Below are positions 61,958 to 64,000 of a DNA stretch of 64,000 nt, piece by piece. Source of the DNA: DASWOJ01 sp964250755 (lineage in GTDB: Bacteria > Pseudomonadota > Alphaproteobacteria > Acetobacterales > Acetobacteraceae). The notes beneath the pieces were generated by a model. The model did not search any database. It saw only the letters and a list, made by a program, of their open reading frames with translations, and was not told where the DNA came from. The position numbers and the translations under genes are program-made. The stretch's first letter is position 1. Each line of letters starts with the position of its first letter. The stretch lies in contig CAXUHB010000020.1 in NCBI GenBank assembly GCA_964250755.1, positions 1 to 64,000 of the forward strand, given 5' to 3'.

Positions 61958-62085
61958 CTTGTCCTCTGCGCCGGCCGGCGCGGCGGCGACCAGGCCGGCG
62001 GCGAGCGCGCAGGCGGCCAGCAGCCGGGGGGCGGGCCGCCTGGGGGGTGATCCGCGGGTGGATATGCCTGCTGCTCCGGCGCCGG

Positions 62086-62970
62086 TTACATGCGGGCCGG
62101 ACGCCGGGCCAGCAGGCCCAGCGCCGCCAGGCCCGCGGCGAGGACCGTCCAGCCCGCCGGCTCCGGCACGCCGGTGGGCGCGGCGGCGGGCGTGCCGACC
62201 AGCTCATACGCCTGCGTCAGCGTCGTCGTGTCCGTGACAGTGGTCGTGGTGTTGATTGGGAAGATGTATGTCGTGTCAATGTTGGTGTCGAGTTGGCCCA
62301 GGAGCACGGTGAACGTGCCGCCGTCCACGGTTGAGCAGGTCGGCTTCGTTGCGCTCGGCAACCCTGTGGCAAAGCCCGGGATGGTGCCGTCGCCGCCGCA
62401 TAGGCTGTAGACACCCGGTTGAGCGACCGTTGAAGGCTGTGGGGGCTGCGTCGCGGCATAGCCGTTCACCGTTGCAGGACCAAACGTCTGCGTAGAGGTG
62501 ACAACAGCATACTTCGGATCCGTGTAGAATGACGGGTCGAGCGAGTAGATTGAGTTGCTGGCCGAACTGGTTGCGGACGCGGAGGACAGCAGCGCTGGTG
62601 CTGCAATGGCCGTGCCCGGCCCGCCCGCAGCCAGGAGCGTGGTCCGGGCCGACGCCAGCGCGGCCTGCATCCCGGCCGAGCCGAAGGCATCCAGCACCGT
62701 CACGTCGAACAACGCCGCGCCGCCGGCCAAGCGCCCGATGATCTCCGTCGCATAGGCGTTGGCCTGCTGGTTGACCGTCGTTGGCGGCAGGAAGGTAAGA
62801 AGTTCGTGGGTTGAGGAGGTGATAACGGTGGAACCACCCGGGTTCCCGTTCGTCCCCGTTTGCGCCAGCGCCGGGGCGGTCGTGGCGGACGCCAGCGCGG
62901 CGATCGCCAGGGCAAGCCAAGGAGGGATGCGGATTGGGCGGGGTGGTCGGGCAGGGGGCATCGGGGCCAT
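62086..62970 (-). CDS. PEP-CTERM sorting-domain protein
   Basis: 294 residues. Signal peptide with a basic Pro/Arg start and hydrophobic core ending APALAQT (about residue 38). The middle is Thr/Ser/Ala-rich, low in charge and extended (many Thr runs such as NTTTTVTDTTTLTQ), with two CYS-containing loops. The C-terminus is a PEP-CTERM signal: GVPEPAGWTVLAAGLAALGLL, then RRPARM. Middle region not assigned to a known family; its low complexity suggests a surface-polysaccharide-associated protein. ATG 62961 is an alternative start. Confidence 0.8.
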   Translation of the reverse strand: MAPMPPARPPRPIRIPPWLALAIAALASATTAPALAQTGTNGNPGGSTVITSSTHELLTFLPPTTVNQQANAYATEIIGRLAGGAALFDVTVLDAFGSAGMQAALASARTTLLAAGGPGTAIAAPALLSSASATSSASNSIYSLDPSFYTDPKYAVVTSTQTFGPATVNGYAATQPPQPSTVAQPGVYSLCGGDGTIPGFATGLPSATKPTCSTVDGGTFTVLLGQLDTNIDTTYIFPINTTTTVTDTTTLTQAYELVGTPAAAPTGVPEPAGWTVLAAGLAALGLLARRPARM

Positions 62971-63100
62971 CCGGGGCTGGTTGCAGAAGGGTCAGCTCCG
63001 AACGCTGCCACCTTCCGCCGGCCCGCGCGTCATCCGTTTAAATGAGTTTGGCGAATATGTTCGTGCCGCCGACACCCCGTGGGGACCGCCGGTCCTGGCC

Positions 63101-64000
63101 CTAGCCGGGGCCGGCGCCCTGTGCGGCGAGGTAACGCTCCACCAGCGGCCCCCACACCGCGGACCCGCCCGCGCCGAAGAACAGGCCGTGGCCGTCGCGT
63201 CCGTAGGGGCCGGGCTGCGCCAGCTCGGCCTGGCCGCCCGCCCCGGTGAAGGCGCGGTGCATCGCCACCGCGACCTCGGGCGCAAAGAAGGTGTCGTTGG
63301 CGGCATAGACCCAAAGCATCGGCGTGCGGGCGGTGCGGCCGTACTGCCCGGCGGCCTCCGCCAGGCGCTCCGGGTGGCAGTTGCGGTTGGGCACCATGTC
63401 CTGGTGGCCGCCGCGCCCGCCGGCCATGACGACGAAGGCGGCGACCTTCGGGTGGGGCTGGCTGGCCAGGGCGATGGCGCCCCAGCCGCCGGCGGACTGG
63501 CCGACGACCACGGCGCCGTCCGGGCGGATGCCGGGCAGGGCGCCGGCGGCGTCCACGGTGGCGGCGATGTCGCGCGCGGTCTCCAGCCCTGCCGGGCGGT
63601 AATCGGCCTCGGCGCAGTGGCCGTAGCCCTCCGCCCATGCGCCACCGGTTGCGCCGTAGCCGCGGCGGAGGGCGAAGGCGACGGCGTAGCCGCGGCTGGT
63701 GAACCACCGCGCGGCCTCGTCCCCGCAGCGGCCTAGCGTCATGCGCGGGCGGGCGTCGGGGTTGGGCGGGGAGCCATGGGCGACCACGACGAGCCGCGCC
63801 GGCGCCCCTGCCGGGCTGGGGCGGTCCGGGTGGCACAAGCGGGCTTGCAGACGGGGCTGCGCCCCGGCGGCGTCCGTCACCGGCACTTCGAAGTCTTCGG
63901 ATGATGCCGTGGCGGATGAACCCGCGGAGGACAGGCCTGCGGGCGTGGCGCAGCCCGCCAGGGCCAGCAGCGCCGCCAGGATGGCCGGGCGGCGTGGCGC
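63101..64000 (-). CDS. alpha/beta hydrolase lipoprotein (5' end outside window)
   Basis: Partial: 299 residues present, start beyond the window edge. The visible N-terminal end reads APRRPAILAALLALAGCATP, a lipoprotein signal with lipobox cysteine. The hydrolase core has VVVAHGSPPNPDA (oxyanion region), SRGYAVAFALRRGYGATGG, nucleophile GQSAGGWGAIALA, an acidic YAANDTFFAPE and the histidine in GRDGHGLFFGAG. It resembles dienelactone-hydrolase-like peptidase/esterases of the periplasm. Substrate unknown. The GTG at 63886 is not the true start. Confidence 0.85.
   Translation of the reverse strand, partial: APRRPAILAALLALAGCATPAGLSSAGSSATASSEDFEVPVTDAAGAQPRLQARLCHPDRPSPAGAPARLVVVAHGSPPNPDARPRMTLGRCGDEAARWFTSRGYAVAFALRRGYGATGGAWAEGYGHCAEADYRPAGLETARDIAATVDAAGALPGIRPDGAVVVGQSAGGWGAIALASQPHPKVAAFVVMAGGRGGHQDMVPNRNCHPERLAEAAGQYGRTARTPMLWVYAANDTFFAPEVAVAMHRAFTGAGGQAELAQPGPYGRDGHGLFFGAGGSAVWGPLVERYLAAQGAGPG

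Noticed and set aside
63010..63030. Possible sigma-54 promoter (TGGCAGC...GAGC) before the PEP-CTERM gene at 62970, and a similar one near 54492
   Set aside because: The GG and GC doublets are 11 bases apart rather than the required 10, in both cases.

Overview
The window is a very GC-rich bacterial chromosome segment with long reading frames and frequent GTG/TTG starts. The gene set (ActP/DUF485, PrpE, split PntAA/PntAB/PntB, CrtY plus Blh, PEP-CTERM proteins, HWE-type kinase, RsaA-like surface protein) points to an alphaproteobacterium, most likely Rhodospirillales/Acetobacteraceae (Roseomonas-like). That placement is inference. I see no rRNA, tRNA or CRISPR array. The window cuts a lipoprotein alpha/beta hydrolase at its right end and has one 100-N gap at 8643-8742.

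Layout. 0-6.1 kb: short-chain acid metabolism (acetate symporter with DUF485 partner, MFS metabolite/H+ symporter, propionyl-CoA synthetase). 6.2-10.7 kb: bPH protein, membrane histidine kinase, sigma-54-type response regulator and Rid protein. The kinase/regulator pair has the architecture of PrsK/PrsR, and three PEP-CTERM proteins lie in the window (17.0, 54.7 and 62.1 kb). 11-17 kb: DUF4166 + TIGR01777 epimerase, TauE/SafE permease, amidase, argininosuccinate-lyase-like enzyme. 17-20 kb: PEP-CTERM SGNH protein divergent from a LysR regulator with a palindromic operator, then a decayed ParD/ParE-like toxin-antitoxin pair. 20-25.3 kb: proton-translocating transhydrogenase operon, then crtY-blh for retinal synthesis. 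25.5-30.6 kb: CheB with zinc ribbon, receiver protein and a CheB-CheR-PAS-HWE kinase split by a frameshift.

31.5-43.2 kb is the most distinctive region: a 1023-residue RsaA-like S-layer/RTX surface protein, a GT-C-like membrane protein, a GT4 glycosyltransferase, a 1147-residue protein with three consecutive GT4 modules, and a coiled-coil methyltransferase. Together they look like a surface-glycan locus with a multi-module polymerase and a methylating chain terminator, comparable to the WbdA/WbdD and WsaE systems. It is bounded by two insertion-sequence remnants (30.9-31.5 and 43.6-43.7 kb), the second beside a possible ParB fragment. 44-64 kb: SNF2 helicase, two acyltransferases, RNA-ligase-like phosphodiesterase, AsmA protein, chemoreceptor, sterol-desaturase-like hydroxylase, small enzymes, an Ldh2-family dehydrogenase interrupted by an in-frame stop, and a final PEP-CTERM protein.

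A palindromic intergenic repeat (core CCCTCTCCC-GGGAGAGGG) recurs at about eight places, and the assembly gap falls inside one copy.
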